Shown one piece after another: positions 53,259 through 62,918 of a stretch of 64,000 nt of DNA. The position numbers and the translations under genes are program-made. The notes beneath the pieces were generated by a model that saw only the letters and a list, made by a program, of their open reading frames with translations, was not told where the DNA came from and made no database searches. Position 1 is the first letter of the stretch. Every line of letters starts with the position of its first letter. The stretch comes from an uncultured Bdellovibrionales bacterium (lineage in GTDB: Bacteria; Bdellovibrionota; Bdellovibrionia; Bdellovibrionales; UBA1609): contig CAILEP010000003.1 in NCBI GenBank assembly GCA_903833275.1, positions 16,270 to 80,269 on the forward strand, written 5' to 3'.

Positions 53259-54380
53259 ATGTTTGCCTTGAAACGACGAACCTGCTCAAATACCCCAATG
53301 TTTAATGTTTTGCCGCTCATTTTTGTGCTGCTAACGATTGCTCAGTTTAAAAGAGCCGACTCGGTTTGGTTCTGGAAGCTCTCTTTAGCTTCAACCGAAC
53401 TCGCCCATCTCTTCGTAATGCTCGTCATCATCTGGGTTGTCTGGGCGCGCACCCGCAAAAAGCGTAGGCGCTGGCCAGTTTACCTACTGGGCATTTTCTT
53501 TACCGCTGTTTTTCTGCGACCCGCCGTCGGTGCTTACATCATTGCGCAAAATAACAATGTTGATTTCTCTGTGACGCGTCTGTTTACCGGCGAAACCTAC
53601 GAACATGTTAATGTCGTCACCAGAGAGTTCAAACGTGGCCTTAACCTCGACATCTACCAACCGAGCACGACACCGAAAAGCCCGAAGTGGTTGATGGTTG
53701 TTCATGGCGGAGGCTGGGACAGCGGCGACAGCACCCAGGTGGCCCACTTCAATCATTTTATCGCAAGCCATCTCGATATGACGGTTGTATCGGTTAACTA
53801 TCGCCTCGCCCCCGAGTTTCACTGGCCGGCGGCAACGAGTGATGTGGCCCAGGCCATCACATATATTAAAGATCATGCGAGCGAACTTCACATCGACCCT
53901 CAGCAGTATTTTTTGCTCGGGCGCTCGGCCGGCGGGCAAATCGCTGGCGAGGTGGCGTACAATTATAGTCAGTATAAAATCGATCAGCCAAAAGGGTTAA
54001 TCTTACTTTATTCTCCGACGGATATGGTTTTTGGCTACGAAGTTGGCGGCGAAGACGACCTTCTGAAATCGCGCGGTTTAATTCGCGCCTACATGGGCGG
54101 CCCGCCCGAATTGCAGTTGGTGAGTTACAATTCGGCCTCACTCACTCAACTGTTGTCTACACATTCGACTCCAACCCTGCTGATTCATGGCGAAAATGAT
54201 TTTTTAACGTGGTTTAAGCATAGCGAACGATTGAATTGGCGCCTGGCGCGGATGGGTGCCGCGAGCCATATGATCCTTTTGCCATGGGCCACCCATGGTT
54301 TCGATTTTTTCTTATTTGGCCCCAGTGGGCAAATTGCGCTGCGCTCGATCGAAAAGCTTATCGCGACCGGGGCGCCATGA
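53259..54380 (+). CDS. Membrane-anchored carboxylesterase-like alpha/beta hydrolase
   Basis: Candidate starts are Met 53160, 53259 and 53298; I use 53259. The protein has two or three N-terminal hydrophobic segments (NVLPLIFVLLTIAQF, LAHLFVMLVIIWVVWA, YLLGIFFTAVFL). A hormone-sensitive-lipase/BD-FAE-like hydrolase follows, with the oxyanion motif VVHGGGWDSGD, nucleophile elbow LGRSAGGQIAG, the acid in HGENDF and histidine in WATHGFDF. The combination suggests an esterase facing the periplasm. It is co-translated with the acetyltransferase gene (ATGA overlap). Confidence 0.78.
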   Translation: MFALKRRTCSNTPMFNVLPLIFVLLTIAQFKRADSVWFWKLSLASTELAHLFVMLVIIWVVWARTRKKRRRWPVYLLGIFFTAVFLRPAVGAYIIAQNNNVDFSVTRLFTGETYEHVNVVTREFKRGLNLDIYQPSTTPKSPKWLMVVHGGGWDSGDSTQVAHFNHFIASHLDMTVVSVNYRLAPEFHWPAATSDVAQAITYIKDHASELHIDPQQYFLLGRSAGGQIAGEVAYNYSQYKIDQPKGLILLYSPTDMVFGYEVGGEDDLLKSRGLIRAYMGGPPELQLVSYNSASLTQLLSTHSTPTLLIHGENDFLTWFKHSERLNWRLARMGAASHMILLPWATHGFDFFLFGPSGQIALRSIEKLIATGAP

Positions 54381-54895
54381 TCAAAAACCCCCAACTTGAA
54401 ACAAAAAGACTTATGTTACGCTGGATTAAACCCAGCGACTCACCGTTTGTACTAAAACTGCTTAACGAGCCTTCGTTTATTCAGAACATTGGCGATCGAA
54501 AGATTCGAGATACAGCCGGGGCCGAGGGTTACATTCAGAAGATCGCAAGCGATGGTTATGAGAAATTGGGATATGGTTCGTTTCTTGTTTTGCTGTTGCC
54601 GACTCTCGAGCCAATCGGGATTTGTAGCTTAATTAAGCGCGACTATTTAAAAGATGCAGATATTGGCTTCGCGTTTTTATCTCAATTTGAAGGGCAGGGT
54701 ATCGCAACAGAAGCGTCAAAAGCCGTGATCGAATACTGCCGAAGCGCAATTAGACTCAAACGCATTGTTGGCATTGCCTCTTCGTCAAACAAGGCGTCGA
54801 TGCGAGTGCTTGAAAAGCTCGGCCTTAAATTCGAAAGCCTGGTGTTGCCCCCAGGCGAGAGCAAAGAAATCAACTTACTTTCGCTCGAACTCTAA
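54377..54895 (+). CDS. GNAT acetyltransferase, RimJ/RimL type
   Basis: From ATG 54377 this 172-residue protein reads MIKNPQLETKRLMLRWIKPSDSPFVLKLLNEP, the start of the RimJ/RimL-like branch. The CoA loop is SQFEGQGIATEASKAVIEYC, followed by RIVGIASSSNKASMRVLEKLGL. It transfers an acetyl group to an amine, possibly a ribosomal protein N-terminus; the target is unknown. The larger frame upstream lies inside the esterase gene and is not used. Confidence 0.88.
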   Translation: MIKNPQLETKRLMLRWIKPSDSPFVLKLLNEPSFIQNIGDRKIRDTAGAEGYIQKIASDGYEKLGYGSFLVLLLPTLEPIGICSLIKRDYLKDADIGFAFLSQFEGQGIATEASKAVIEYCRSAIRLKRIVGIASSSNKASMRVLEKLGLKFESLVLPPGESKEINLLSLEL

Positions 54896-54897
54896 TT

Positions 54898-56931
54898 TTA
54901 AAACTGTTTTTTATAATCAAGCTTTACGACAAGTTCGCGCGTCGGGCCCGGCATCGGGCTTGCCTGCCCATTTGCCCCTGGCGTGCCATAGGCCTGAACA
55001 AAGTCATTCGACTGATTGAGAATGTTGAACACTCCAACCCCGCCCGAGAGGCCGCTGAATAATATATTCTCGCGACTGAGGTAAAGATTTACGAGGTACG
55101 AATCGACTTGGTTTTTAAGTTCCATGCCGCCGAGATTCGGGCTGTACTCGTAACCATACTTGTGGCCCAGGTAAATAACTGATGGGTTCAATTTTAAGTT
55201 TTTTCGACCGACATTAAACCAAGAGTTAAGAACCACTTTGTGCTGAGGCATGCCAATAAGAGCCTTGTTGTTTGTCGGCACAGCATACGGCGTCGGCACA
55301 TCGTTTTGGTTAGTTTCATAATACGAGTAGTTCGCATCGAGCTGCCCCCATTTTTGCTTCTGGCGATAATCTAACTCAAACCCGCGCGTGCCAATCGGGT
55401 TATTCGGAAAGTTGGTATAAACGTCGCCACCCAAAATCGAATAGACAAAAGGGTCCTTCACGACCGTGTCGAAGATGTTGCCAGTAAGATAACCTTGACC
55501 CAAGGTGTGCCCAAATTCAAGCTCTGAGGTTTCGGCCTTTTCAGGTCGAAGCCCCGGATAGTAAGCCGCCACAAAAGGCGCAGACGTTCGAAATGACTGA
55601 GCGTAAAGAAGTTTTGCATGCCAGTCTTTTTCGGCACGTGTAACCCCAAATCGAGGCACGGTCGCGTCGTTGGTAAAATTGGGGTTTTCGTACCTGACCC
55701 CTGCGGTGATATTGTAGGGGCCGACCGAAGTTACACCCTGAATAAAAGCCGCTCGATCGTTAATATTGGCCGACGACTTACCATTGGGCAATGCCGATGG
55801 CACCCCGCTGTAGACAACTGTTCTCAACTCAGTCAAATCTTCAATATACTCACCGCCAATGAGAATGTTGGTGCTCTCGTTGAGATCATATTGAACATTT
55901 AAATTCGACTTCACACGTTGTTGAAAGATATCCCATTGCGCGAGCAGTGCCACTTGGCTGAGCGGGCCGTCGAGAGACTGCCAAGGCTCTTGCGCGATAT
56001 ATTCAATCTGCGGAGTGATCTTTAAATTCTTTGACGGGCGAAACACATAGCTAACTAGCACGTCGTTTTGAATAAATTCATTCGAAAATTTATAATCGAG
56101 CCCGGTGAAGTTATAGCCCGCTTTGGTCTTAATCATGTAGTCGCTATAGATATAGCGAAAATTGAAATTTTGATTGCTTGCGCCTACGTTTAGATATTTC
56201 GGCGAAAGCGTATCAGCATCTTTCATGTCGTACGAACCCGCAACCGGGGTGCCAGAGTCATAGCCCGTATAAGTGCCTTCGCCTCGATTGGCTTTACCAA
56301 TGTAACCACTGGCGCTGTAATCCCAGCCACTTTTGGTCACGCCGCCACCGCTGACGCTCAGATTGGTGCGCAAAGAACCTTTCTCCATACGACCCAAGGT
56401 CGCTTCAGACGCCACACCTTTTAGATCGGCGCCTTTTTTTGACGTAATACTAATCACCGCTAATTCGGCTGAACCCCCATAAATAGCTGAACCGGGGCCG
56501 CGAATGATCTCGATTCTCTTAATCTGATCAACCGGAAATTCGTTACCGTACTGAGTGCCCGCATAAGAAAGTTCGTTGAAATCGATACCGTCGATCAACA
56601 GAAGGTATTGGCCGGTGTAAACCCAAAGGCCACGAAGACCAACACTGACGACCCCTTCAACATCGGCGGCAAAACTAATACCCGGAACAGTGTTGAGCAC
56701 ATCAATTAAGTCACGCGCACCCATATCTTTTATGTCTTCATCGCTGATGACTGTGACGATGCCCGATGAGGCGCGAAGGCTAGTTTCTTTTTTGGAAGTT
56801 ACTGCGGTTTTCACATTGAGCAGATCTTCTAGGCTCACACTATCTAGATTGATCTCTTGCGAATGCGCCGGCAAAGCCATCGTCGCCATCAAAGCCAAAA
56901 CTATCGCGGCCAAACATCTCTTAAGCTGCAT
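54898..56931 (-). CDS. TonB-dependent outer membrane receptor
   Basis: This 677-residue protein has a signal peptide (LAAIVLALMATMALPAHSQE), then a plug domain (SLEDLLNVKTAVTSKKETSLRASSGIVTVISDEDI, GLRGLWVYTGQYLLLIDGID and IKRIEIIRGPGSAIYGGSAE) and a beta barrel of about 500 residues that ends in the usual aromatic residue (KLDYKKQF). It belongs to the vitamin B12/siderophore receptor superfamily; the ligand cannot be predicted. No TonB, ExbB or ABC genes are adjacent. Confidence 0.93.
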   Translation of the reverse strand: MQLKRCLAAIVLALMATMALPAHSQEINLDSVSLEDLLNVKTAVTSKKETSLRASSGIVTVISDEDIKDMGARDLIDVLNTVPGISFAADVEGVVSVGLRGLWVYTGQYLLLIDGIDFNELSYAGTQYGNEFPVDQIKRIEIIRGPGSAIYGGSAELAVISITSKKGADLKGVASEATLGRMEKGSLRTNLSVSGGGVTKSGWDYSASGYIGKANRGEGTYTGYDSGTPVAGSYDMKDADTLSPKYLNVGASNQNFNFRYIYSDYMIKTKAGYNFTGLDYKFSNEFIQNDVLVSYVFRPSKNLKITPQIEYIAQEPWQSLDGPLSQVALLAQWDIFQQRVKSNLNVQYDLNESTNILIGGEYIEDLTELRTVVYSGVPSALPNGKSSANINDRAAFIQGVTSVGPYNITAGVRYENPNFTNDATVPRFGVTRAEKDWHAKLLYAQSFRTSAPFVAAYYPGLRPEKAETSELEFGHTLGQGYLTGNIFDTVVKDPFVYSILGGDVYTNFPNNPIGTRGFELDYRQKQKWGQLDANYSYYETNQNDVPTPYAVPTNNKALIGMPQHKVVLNSWFNVGRKNLKLNPSVIYLGHKYGYEYSPNLGGMELKNQVDSYLVNLYLSRENILFSGLSGGVGVFNILNQSNDFVQAYGTPGANGQASPMPGPTRELVVKLDYKKQF

Positions 56932-57039
56932 TTGACATCCCCTGTTGTAGCTAAATTGTGAGCGTACGCGGGGGCAAATGGCAATTGTTTACGTTTAGTT
57001 AAGCCTCTTCAGTCGCAAGCCCTAGACCTTTAGGTAGAG

Positions 57040-59010
57040 CTACTTGGTGCTTGGTGTCGACCGCGAAGATTCAACAGGGTGCGCCGTCTTATTTGAGGTG
57101 CCATCGAAAGTAGAATTTTCTTTGCTACAGGCTTTCTCTTCGAACGGGTTTTTCTTACCCTTTGCATCTGCACAAAGCTTCGCCCCGTAATTGCTACCGG
57201 CGCGGTGTTGAGCAACAGTCCATTCAAAATCCACTGCAAAGGTCGCCAATTTTTTTGAGGCCGCGCTATAGCGCTCATCTGACCAACCGGACGGTTTGAA
57301 TATTTTCGCCAAAATACCTTCGTTCGGCTTCATCAGATCAGACGGGCCCTTTAGGCGAATGTCTGAGCATGGCAACTTGGTGCTACCGATGCTACCTCCG
57401 CCAAAATACCAGCTGCTATAGAGTTTTGCTGCGTCGTCTCGGCCTAAGCGGGCATTAATTTTCTTCAACGCAATGGCTCGCTCGACGCTATTAAGGCCAG
57501 CAATATTAAATTCATTAAGTATGCCGCATTTAGTTGGGTCGTAATTCTCTTTATGCAAGACTCCGTTGACAAACCAATTGCCCCCATGAGGGCCACACTC
57601 AAAAACGCCTTTGTTTTTTTCGTCCCAGAGTTGAGAAACTTTCGTCTCAACCTCAGCTGAGTTTTCAATATCTTTCATCTTCAGCTTATCTTTCAAATTC
57701 TCTCGAGCTTTGAGCATAAAAGTCTCGGCTGTGCACATTCGCACGCCCCGATAAAGTCGCGCGGCTTGAGTTTGGACGGCCACAGCCTGCGCTGGCGTCA
57801 TCCCGCTCGCCACCATCTTGCAACCTAAAAAGGCCGAGCCGTACACGTGATAGTATTTTGCCGGTATGAAATGACCGTTGCTCGGGCCGACACTCTGAAT
57901 ATTGCGAACCTTTTCAACCAAACTCGGCGAGATATCCGCACCATCTGCAAGAGAGCCCGGTGCGAAAAAATCAGATTTTTGCGGCGGGCACAAGAGAGTT
58001 TCATCTCGCCCGTCTTTTTGAGAAAGGCCTTTTATTTGTCTATTCAAAAACAAGCCTTTCTTACCTAACTCGTAGACCTTGGCTTTCTCATCTTCATTTG
58101 AACTAAATTTCTTAAATGCTTTCTTAAGATCATCATCGACCTTTACCTTAACCTCTTTTAATTTCTCAACCTGCGCCAAATTCTTCTCGATCGCCGCTTG
58201 CGACTTGTCGTAATAGTCATAGTTGCCTTGCGCAACATCATCATGACCGCACATCCCGATTAGCTCTAAGGCGGCCTCAGGGTTATTGTTGGTGCGCTTC
58301 ATTGCAAGCTTGAGCAGCCATCCGTCTTCGAGATACGATCTCGCGCCTTTACCAACATGATCATCAATGGCGGGTCGATCTGTCGAACAGCCATACATAT
58401 CCTCCAGTGGATTATGATCGTTCACTAATTCAGCTGAAGAGCCCATCCAAACCACTTCACTCTTATTATCTGTAGAACTTGGCGGTGGCAGCTTAATCGA
58501 GCAGGGATGCTGTTTTTTTAGCGTAGCCGCGACATCCTGATAAAAATCAAATGCTGCGTGCTGAAAACATTGATTGTTATGAAAACGATTTGAAAAATAA
58601 TTCGCGACCCCGGCATTGTGCCCGCCGGCTTCACCATCGCCCCTCTTATACGCCGAGGGGTCAACAATTTTCATGTATTCTTGAAGGCCCTTTTTTAGAT
58701 TTTTATCTGGAATATAATCTATCAGTTTCGAAACAAATGAATTGGTCGTATGAATGGCCCCAGGCTTGCCTTCGCCAACCGCCTCAGGAGCCATCATCCC
58801 CATACCGTACGGGCCCTGTCCGTAAGGATTAAAATAGCCATTTGGCGGAGGGTTCGCCTTGCAGTCGACGCAGCTCATTTCACCGACATCACCGAGGCTG
58901 CCAAAAAGGGCTGCAATATTAGTCTCAGTGACTGGCTTTGCGCCGTCAGCTTTAGCCATTTGATCAAAGCTGCAGCCAATAGGTACGAACAAAATTAAAT
59001 ACTTCTTCAC
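57040..59010 (-). CDS. Large predicted lipoprotein of unknown function
   Basis: The start is GTG 59010 (MKKYLILFVPIGC), giving 656 residues and a lipobox FVPIGC after only 12 residues, which is short. The mature protein contains a C-x-x-C pair (MSCVDCKANPPP), a Gly/Pro-rich turn region (NGYFNPYGQGPYGMG), many Lys/Glu-rich helices and about 18 cysteines in total, several in regularly spaced positions. I do not recognise a domain. The rich cysteine content suggests disulphide bonds in the periplasm or on the surface. Confidence 0.65.
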   Translation of the reverse strand: MKKYLILFVPIGCSFDQMAKADGAKPVTETNIAALFGSLGDVGEMSCVDCKANPPPNGYFNPYGQGPYGMGMMAPEAVGEGKPGAIHTTNSFVSKLIDYIPDKNLKKGLQEYMKIVDPSAYKRGDGEAGGHNAGVANYFSNRFHNNQCFQHAAFDFYQDVAATLKKQHPCSIKLPPPSSTDNKSEVVWMGSSAELVNDHNPLEDMYGCSTDRPAIDDHVGKGARSYLEDGWLLKLAMKRTNNNPEAALELIGMCGHDDVAQGNYDYYDKSQAAIEKNLAQVEKLKEVKVKVDDDLKKAFKKFSSNEDEKAKVYELGKKGLFLNRQIKGLSQKDGRDETLLCPPQKSDFFAPGSLADGADISPSLVEKVRNIQSVGPSNGHFIPAKYYHVYGSAFLGCKMVASGMTPAQAVAVQTQAARLYRGVRMCTAETFMLKARENLKDKLKMKDIENSAEVETKVSQLWDEKNKGVFECGPHGGNWFVNGVLHKENYDPTKCGILNEFNIAGLNSVERAIALKKINARLGRDDAAKLYSSWYFGGGSIGSTKLPCSDIRLKGPSDLMKPNEGILAKIFKPSGWSDERYSAASKKLATFAVDFEWTVAQHRAGSNYGAKLCADAKGKKNPFEEKACSKENSTFDGTSNKTAHPVESSRSTPSTK

Positions 59011-59096
59011 CCTTGGTTAATCGGACTATATTGACACCTTGTTTACTAGATCTTGGTCTTAAAAAGATTTAGCGCTGAAGAACCGAAGGTATTTAT

Positions 59097-59477
59097 ATGA
59101 AGCTAACGCTTTTAATTTCTATACTGCTGTTTTTAGCCCCAAAAAACACCTGGGCGTTTGACCGAATATATTGCCAATCTGATCTCAAGGGTTGGATCGT
59201 CAGCTTAACCGAAGCAACCCAAGCCGCCGTTCTTACCCCGAAGAATCAAAACGCCAAGCTCTCAGAATCGCAGTCGCAAAAATTGGTTGTTATTGGTCTA
59301 AATGTCGAAACAATCATCACGATCTTCCCGTGGAACTCGCTATATGTTCGAATCCCTGATGAAACAAAAGCGAAATACGATGTTATTTCTAAAGAATCCG
59401 CAGCTGGTTTTTCGATAGAAATAATCGACAAAAAATCAAAACTCAGCCGATTTATGGATTGCAGCTTTACATTCTAA
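59097..59477 (+). CDS. Small secreted protein, unknown
   Basis: This 126-residue product has a signal peptide (MKLTLLISILLFLAPKNTWA) and a mature domain with cysteines near both ends (IYCQSD and MDCSFTF), possibly one disulphide. Predicted strands (IYCQSDLKGWIVSL, VVIGLNVETIITIF) suggest a small beta-sandwich. No family is recognised. The 200 bases that follow contain no gene I can support. Confidence 0.65.
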   Translation: MKLTLLISILLFLAPKNTWAFDRIYCQSDLKGWIVSLTEATQAAVLTPKNQNAKLSESQSQKLVVIGLNVETIITIFPWNSLYVRIPDETKAKYDVISKESAAGFSIEIIDKKSKLSRFMDCSFTF

Positions 59478-59677
59478 GGCGCCTCTTGATCTATTCAAAT
59501 CACCTACGAACCTCAAATATCAGGCATAAATATCTCGAATCGCCTGACGCCGTTTTCGCTCTAGTTACAACCTGATCACCGACGCCCCTGTCTAATCTTT
59601 CGACAACCCTGAAATTTTTGGATAATCGGCCGTCAGCAATAGGTTTTGCACTCGCGCTCACTTATACTTGCCGAACC

Positions 59678-61465
59678 ATGAAATTGGCCATGCGGCTTGC
59701 CGCTTTTGCATTTCTATCGACAATCATTCTGACCCAAACGGTGGCTCTTGCCAGCGATGTGATTTCGTTGCAAACGGCTGCCCAAACGAAGGCCGAATGC
59801 CTTTCAAAAATAAAAGCCACTCTCAAAGCCGGCGACCTGCTTTTTGAGCCAACCCAAAACGCAGATGTCGACCACGATAGCGCGGCGATCAATAGTTTTA
59901 TAAAGCTTCAGGCCGCAAGAATCGCACGCTCATATTCGTTGACTAAAAACACCACAAATCAAAATGTCACCGCTCTCAATGTGACCCAAGTCGGTAACTT
60001 GGGCGATTATTCGTTTAATATCAGCGGCACAGTGAGCTCACCCGATCAAGATGCCGCCTACCTTTTTAAAGTCTTCCTGACGTACAGCCAAAGTAAGCCC
60101 ACACCAATTTCGCACATTACACTGACCGAAAATTGGATCGTCGACGGCCGTTGCCAATTTATTTTCAGTTCTGTTTCGCGTTCTCAATATCATTTTGTCG
60201 ACAAAACTATTTACGCAACTCAAAGCACCTACCACTCAGACGCTCGAGCCGGCTCGCTACAAAAAGAATCTGGCCAGGCGACACTCGCGAATGGCCAAAT
60301 CTTTAGTGAAACCGCTTATGGCAAGCCAGAGAACAATCTGTTAAGCGTGCTAACCGCCGATTTGGTCAAAATCTATTGGTCATTCTTTCCGAAGCCTGCC
60401 GAGAATTCGAATGCCGTGCATTATAGCGGCGCCCCAACCCACCCGCTTGCTAAGACCGAATACGCTTTCTTAAAAAACCAGACCCATTTCGATGCGCTCT
60501 TAAATAAAGACACCGTTTTTAAAATGCTTGAGGTCACTCAACTCGAAAATTCGCATGCGACCTTAAAAACGACGGTCGGCACCTCAACTGAATCTCGATT
60601 TTCGTTTGTTGCCACGGCTGGCGTCGGCATCGAGTCGTGGGCCGTTAACGAAAGATACTGGAGCGAATCAGGCGTCGACGGAACCTCAGCCTGGGGCGAG
60701 AGGAAAATAAAAAACACCCCAACCAACCCCGAGGCTGGGCAGAACGAACTCGAGATCTTTACCAATCAAGATTTAGATTACACAAATCTCGCGGCTTACT
60801 TCGAGTTGCTTCATATGCAACCCGTGGCCCCGAATGCTCACGGTTGGAAGTTTAAATACTTGCTTAGCCCCATTGAGTATGGTGCCGCCGAAACTGAAGA
60901 GGCTTTATCAATTTCAGCCCGGCCGACCGATGCCCGCGATTTAGCTGAAACCAAATTTGCTCAAATTCGCACCCCCGAAGTGCAAGCTTTTGCAAAGCGA
61001 TTGATAGAAAACAACCCTAGTGCAAATCGCCTGTCGATGGCTCGGCAAATTTTGATTCTTGTTAACCAATTGCTCAGGACAGATAAAGAGGCCTACAAAT
61101 ATTCCAACATCTACCAGCTGAATACCACTGACATCCTCAAGAGAAAAGCCGGCGTTTGCCAACACTACGCCACTCTCTTTGCCTCGCTCGCTCGAGCTGT
61201 AGGCATACCGACCCGCCTCGTTTTCGGGTATCGCCTTGCTAACAATAACGTCATTATGCACGCCTGGAACGAAATTGAAATTCGCCCAGGTATTTGGCGC
61301 CCGATCGAACCACAACGAAACGATCTGAAATTTTCAAGCGCTTGGTATTTGCCGCTACAATCAGGCCGCTGGTTTGAAGAAGGCGGAGACCAATCGAAAT
61401 ACAGCGAGCTTATTAGTAACTATGTTAAATTCAGCATGAGCGGCATGTTTATTAGTACGCAGTAG
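59678..61465 (+). CDS. Secreted transglutaminase-like protein
   Basis: Starting at ATG 59678 this 595-residue protein has a signal peptide (MKLAMRLAAFAFLSTIILTQTVALA). The C-terminal third contains a transglutaminase/protease-fold core: KAGVCQHYATLFASLARAVGIPTRLVFGYRL with Cys494, and MHAWNEIEIRPGIWRPIEPQ with His528. The usual aspartate position holds Glu (PIEP). Microbial members cleave or cross-link peptides. The first ~400 residues look beta-rich and have no recognised domain. It is a plausible secreted hydrolase acting on peptide or cell-wall material. Confidence 0.83.
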   Translation: MKLAMRLAAFAFLSTIILTQTVALASDVISLQTAAQTKAECLSKIKATLKAGDLLFEPTQNADVDHDSAAINSFIKLQAARIARSYSLTKNTTNQNVTALNVTQVGNLGDYSFNISGTVSSPDQDAAYLFKVFLTYSQSKPTPISHITLTENWIVDGRCQFIFSSVSRSQYHFVDKTIYATQSTYHSDARAGSLQKESGQATLANGQIFSETAYGKPENNLLSVLTADLVKIYWSFFPKPAENSNAVHYSGAPTHPLAKTEYAFLKNQTHFDALLNKDTVFKMLEVTQLENSHATLKTTVGTSTESRFSFVATAGVGIESWAVNERYWSESGVDGTSAWGERKIKNTPTNPEAGQNELEIFTNQDLDYTNLAAYFELLHMQPVAPNAHGWKFKYLLSPIEYGAAETEEALSISARPTDARDLAETKFAQIRTPEVQAFAKRLIENNPSANRLSMARQILILVNQLLRTDKEAYKYSNIYQLNTTDILKRKAGVCQHYATLFASLARAVGIPTRLVFGYRLANNNVIMHAWNEIEIRPGIWRPIEPQRNDLKFSSAWYLPLQSGRWFEEGGDQSKYSELISNYVKFSMSGMFISTQ

Positions 61466-61470
61466 CAAAT

Positions 61471-62250
61471 CTACGGCATGCAATTTTCGCGTTTTTTATC
61501 ACTCAAATTATAACAATCATTGGCTTTCAATAGATCTTGGCAAGACTGCGGCTGTGCTTTGATTATCACCACCTGCTCGGGCCCCACCACACGGGCGTGC
61601 TGCCCGTCAGTGACGACCAGGGCTGCGCCTTCGTCGATGCCCACTCCAAGCAAATCTGGAAATTGGGCAATGGCCTTCTCTAAACGCGCCGTACGCTGAC
61701 GTTTGATGAAATGCGTGTCGACAATTACGTTTGTTAAGAGCCCAAGACCCACTCCGAGTGGTGAGCTATTGCCCGTCATCATATGTGCAGACATCATTGC
61801 TGTACCGGCGCTAGTGCCCGCAACGACGAAGCCATCTGAATATTTTTTCACAATTGCGTCTTTCAAATCTCGGTCTTGCAAGACCAACATTATGCGACTC
61901 TGATCGCCGCCAGAAAAAAAGACACCGTCTGCTTGAGCCAACTGGGTCAAGAACTCACGCTTCTCCTGAGAATTTCTCGGGGCTTTCAATGCACTTTGAA
62001 CATAGAGCGCACCTGACGCCACAAGATCGGCCGAGATCGCGCCAAAGACATCCGTCGGGATCTTTGACGCCCAGGTAACGACCAAAATATTGGCCTTGGC
62101 CCCACCCGAAAATTGAACGAAATCTGAGATTGCTTCTGACGGTCGCGGGCCACCGCCAAACAAAACCAATTTCTGCTGGCTGGCCGCAAAAGACGCATAA
62201 CCCCAAGCCCAACAAAGAACTATCGTAAAATGTCGAAAAAATACTTTCAC
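61471..62250 (-). CDS. Cyanophycinase-like S51 peptidase, secreted
   Basis: The start is GTG 62250, a few bases after a run of seven G in the mRNA; the longer frame to 62334 is not supported. The product has a signal peptide (HFTIVLCWAWGYASFAA). It has the S51/cyanophycinase layout: LVLFGGGPRPSEAI, GVFFSGGDQSRIM, and the nucleophile in VAGTSAGTAMMSAHMM. The C-terminus has four cysteines. The family hydrolyses cyanophycin or aspartyl-dipeptides. The final residues differ from PepE. Confidence 0.83.
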   Translation of the reverse strand: MKVFFRHFTIVLCWAWGYASFAASQQKLVLFGGGPRPSEAISDFVQFSGGAKANILVVTWASKIPTDVFGAISADLVASGALYVQSALKAPRNSQEKREFLTQLAQADGVFFSGGDQSRIMLVLQDRDLKDAIVKKYSDGFVVAGTSAGTAMMSAHMMTGNSSPLGVGLGLLTNVIVDTHFIKRQRTARLEKAIAQFPDLLGVGIDEGAALVVTDGQHARVVGPEQVVIIKAQPQSCQDLLKANDCYNLSDKKRENCMP

Positions 62251-62317
62251 GAGCCCCCCCGAACGTTCAGCCAAATTGTTAGCACACCGAGGGCGCGAGT
62301 GCCATCGGCTACTTGGC

Positions 62318-62677
62318 CTAATCGAGCCGTTCAAATTTTGGCTCGATTATATCGCCGCTGGCGCCTTTCGACGATCTGGGCCCTTGTCGAAATCGGGTAA
62401 AGGTTACTCGCTTTTTCACGAAGTATTTCTCTCCTGACTCACCCGAAAGCGCCACGACCCAGCTTATGAGCACCAGAATAGGGTTCGACATCCCATATGT
62501 GACCGTGGCAAGAAACGCCACAAGAATTCTGGGCGCAAAAATAAACCCGAGCCACCAAAACAGCCCACCCGTCGGCACACTCGAAAACAAAAGAGTCAAC
62601 CGCGGGAACACCGTGATGAATATTAAAAAGAACACCCCGTGGTGATCCCAGAAATTTAGATAGATTGGGTTCGTCAT
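62318..62677 (-). CDS. Small conserved-type membrane protein, unknown
   Basis: This 119-residue protein opens MTNPIYLNFWDHHGVFFLIFITVFPRLTLLF and has two or three membrane helices (FFLIFITVFPRLTLLF, GLFWWLGFIFAPRILVAFLATV and PILVLISWVVAL). The pattern of NPIYLxFWDxHG, FPRLT and WWLGxxFAPR recurs in a family of small membrane proteins found in several Gram-negative groups, as I recall it; its function is unknown to me. The C-terminal 25 residues are basic. Confidence 0.72.
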   Translation of the reverse strand: MTNPIYLNFWDHHGVFFLIFITVFPRLTLLFSSVPTGGLFWWLGFIFAPRILVAFLATVTYGMSNPILVLISWVVALSGESGEKYFVKKRVTFTRFRQGPRSSKGASGDIIEPKFERLD

Positions 62678-62740
62678 TACTCACACTTCATAGATGCAGT
62701 CGTTTTGTTTCGCAACAGGCAAATTGCGAAGGGTATTTGA

Positions 62741-62756
62741 AATTGATTGCGGGAGG
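62741..62756 (+). repeat. Short direct repeat, copy 1 of 2
   Basis: AATTGATTGCGGGAGG here and AATTGGTTGCGGGAGG at 63774-63789 differ at one of 16 positions and lie in the same orientation. The two copies enclose the toxin-antitoxin-like module and the large inverted repeat. Copy 2 starts within the end of the right arm of that repeat. They could be footprints of an insertion or chance. Confidence 0.35.
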
Positions 62757-62881
62757 CAACAATTCGGTTGTAGCAGACGTATTTGATAAAGAGTGAAGAC
62801 TATGCCGATGCTGAAGCAGCTTTTACCTGAAGTTGATGGGCTCTTGAGTTTGTGACGGCAACCAGTTAAAAAGGAGTTGCA

Positions 62882-62907
62882 AAGTGATACCTTATATGGT
62901 ATCACTT
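62882..62907. promoter_or_regulatory. 26-bp operator-like dyad before the toxin-antitoxin-like genes
   Basis: AAGTGATACC (62882-62891) and GGTATCACTT (62898-62907) are exact reverse complements separated by TTATAT. The dyad ends 11 bases before the ATG of the first gene. XRE-type antitoxins normally bind such palindromes over their own promoter. The short AT spacer could hold a -10 box. An autoregulatory operator is the best reading. Confidence 0.65.
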
Positions 62908-62913
62908 AAATAG
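62884..62913 (+). other. Nine-codon leader ORF overlapping the operator
   Basis: GTG 62884 is preceded seven bases upstream by AAGGAG (62871-62876), a strong ribosome binding site. It reads MIPYMVSLK and stops at TAG 62911-62913. The next gene starts five bases later without its own clear ribosome binding site. The leader could help ribosomes reach the downstream start. It may also be fortuitous, since it consists almost wholly of the dyad sequence. Confidence 0.4.
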
Positions 62914-62918
62914 ACGGT

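Noticed and set aside
62681..62905. Minus-strand open frame upstream of the toxin-antitoxin-like genes
   Set aside because: It starts inside the operator dyad and its translation has no recognisable feature.
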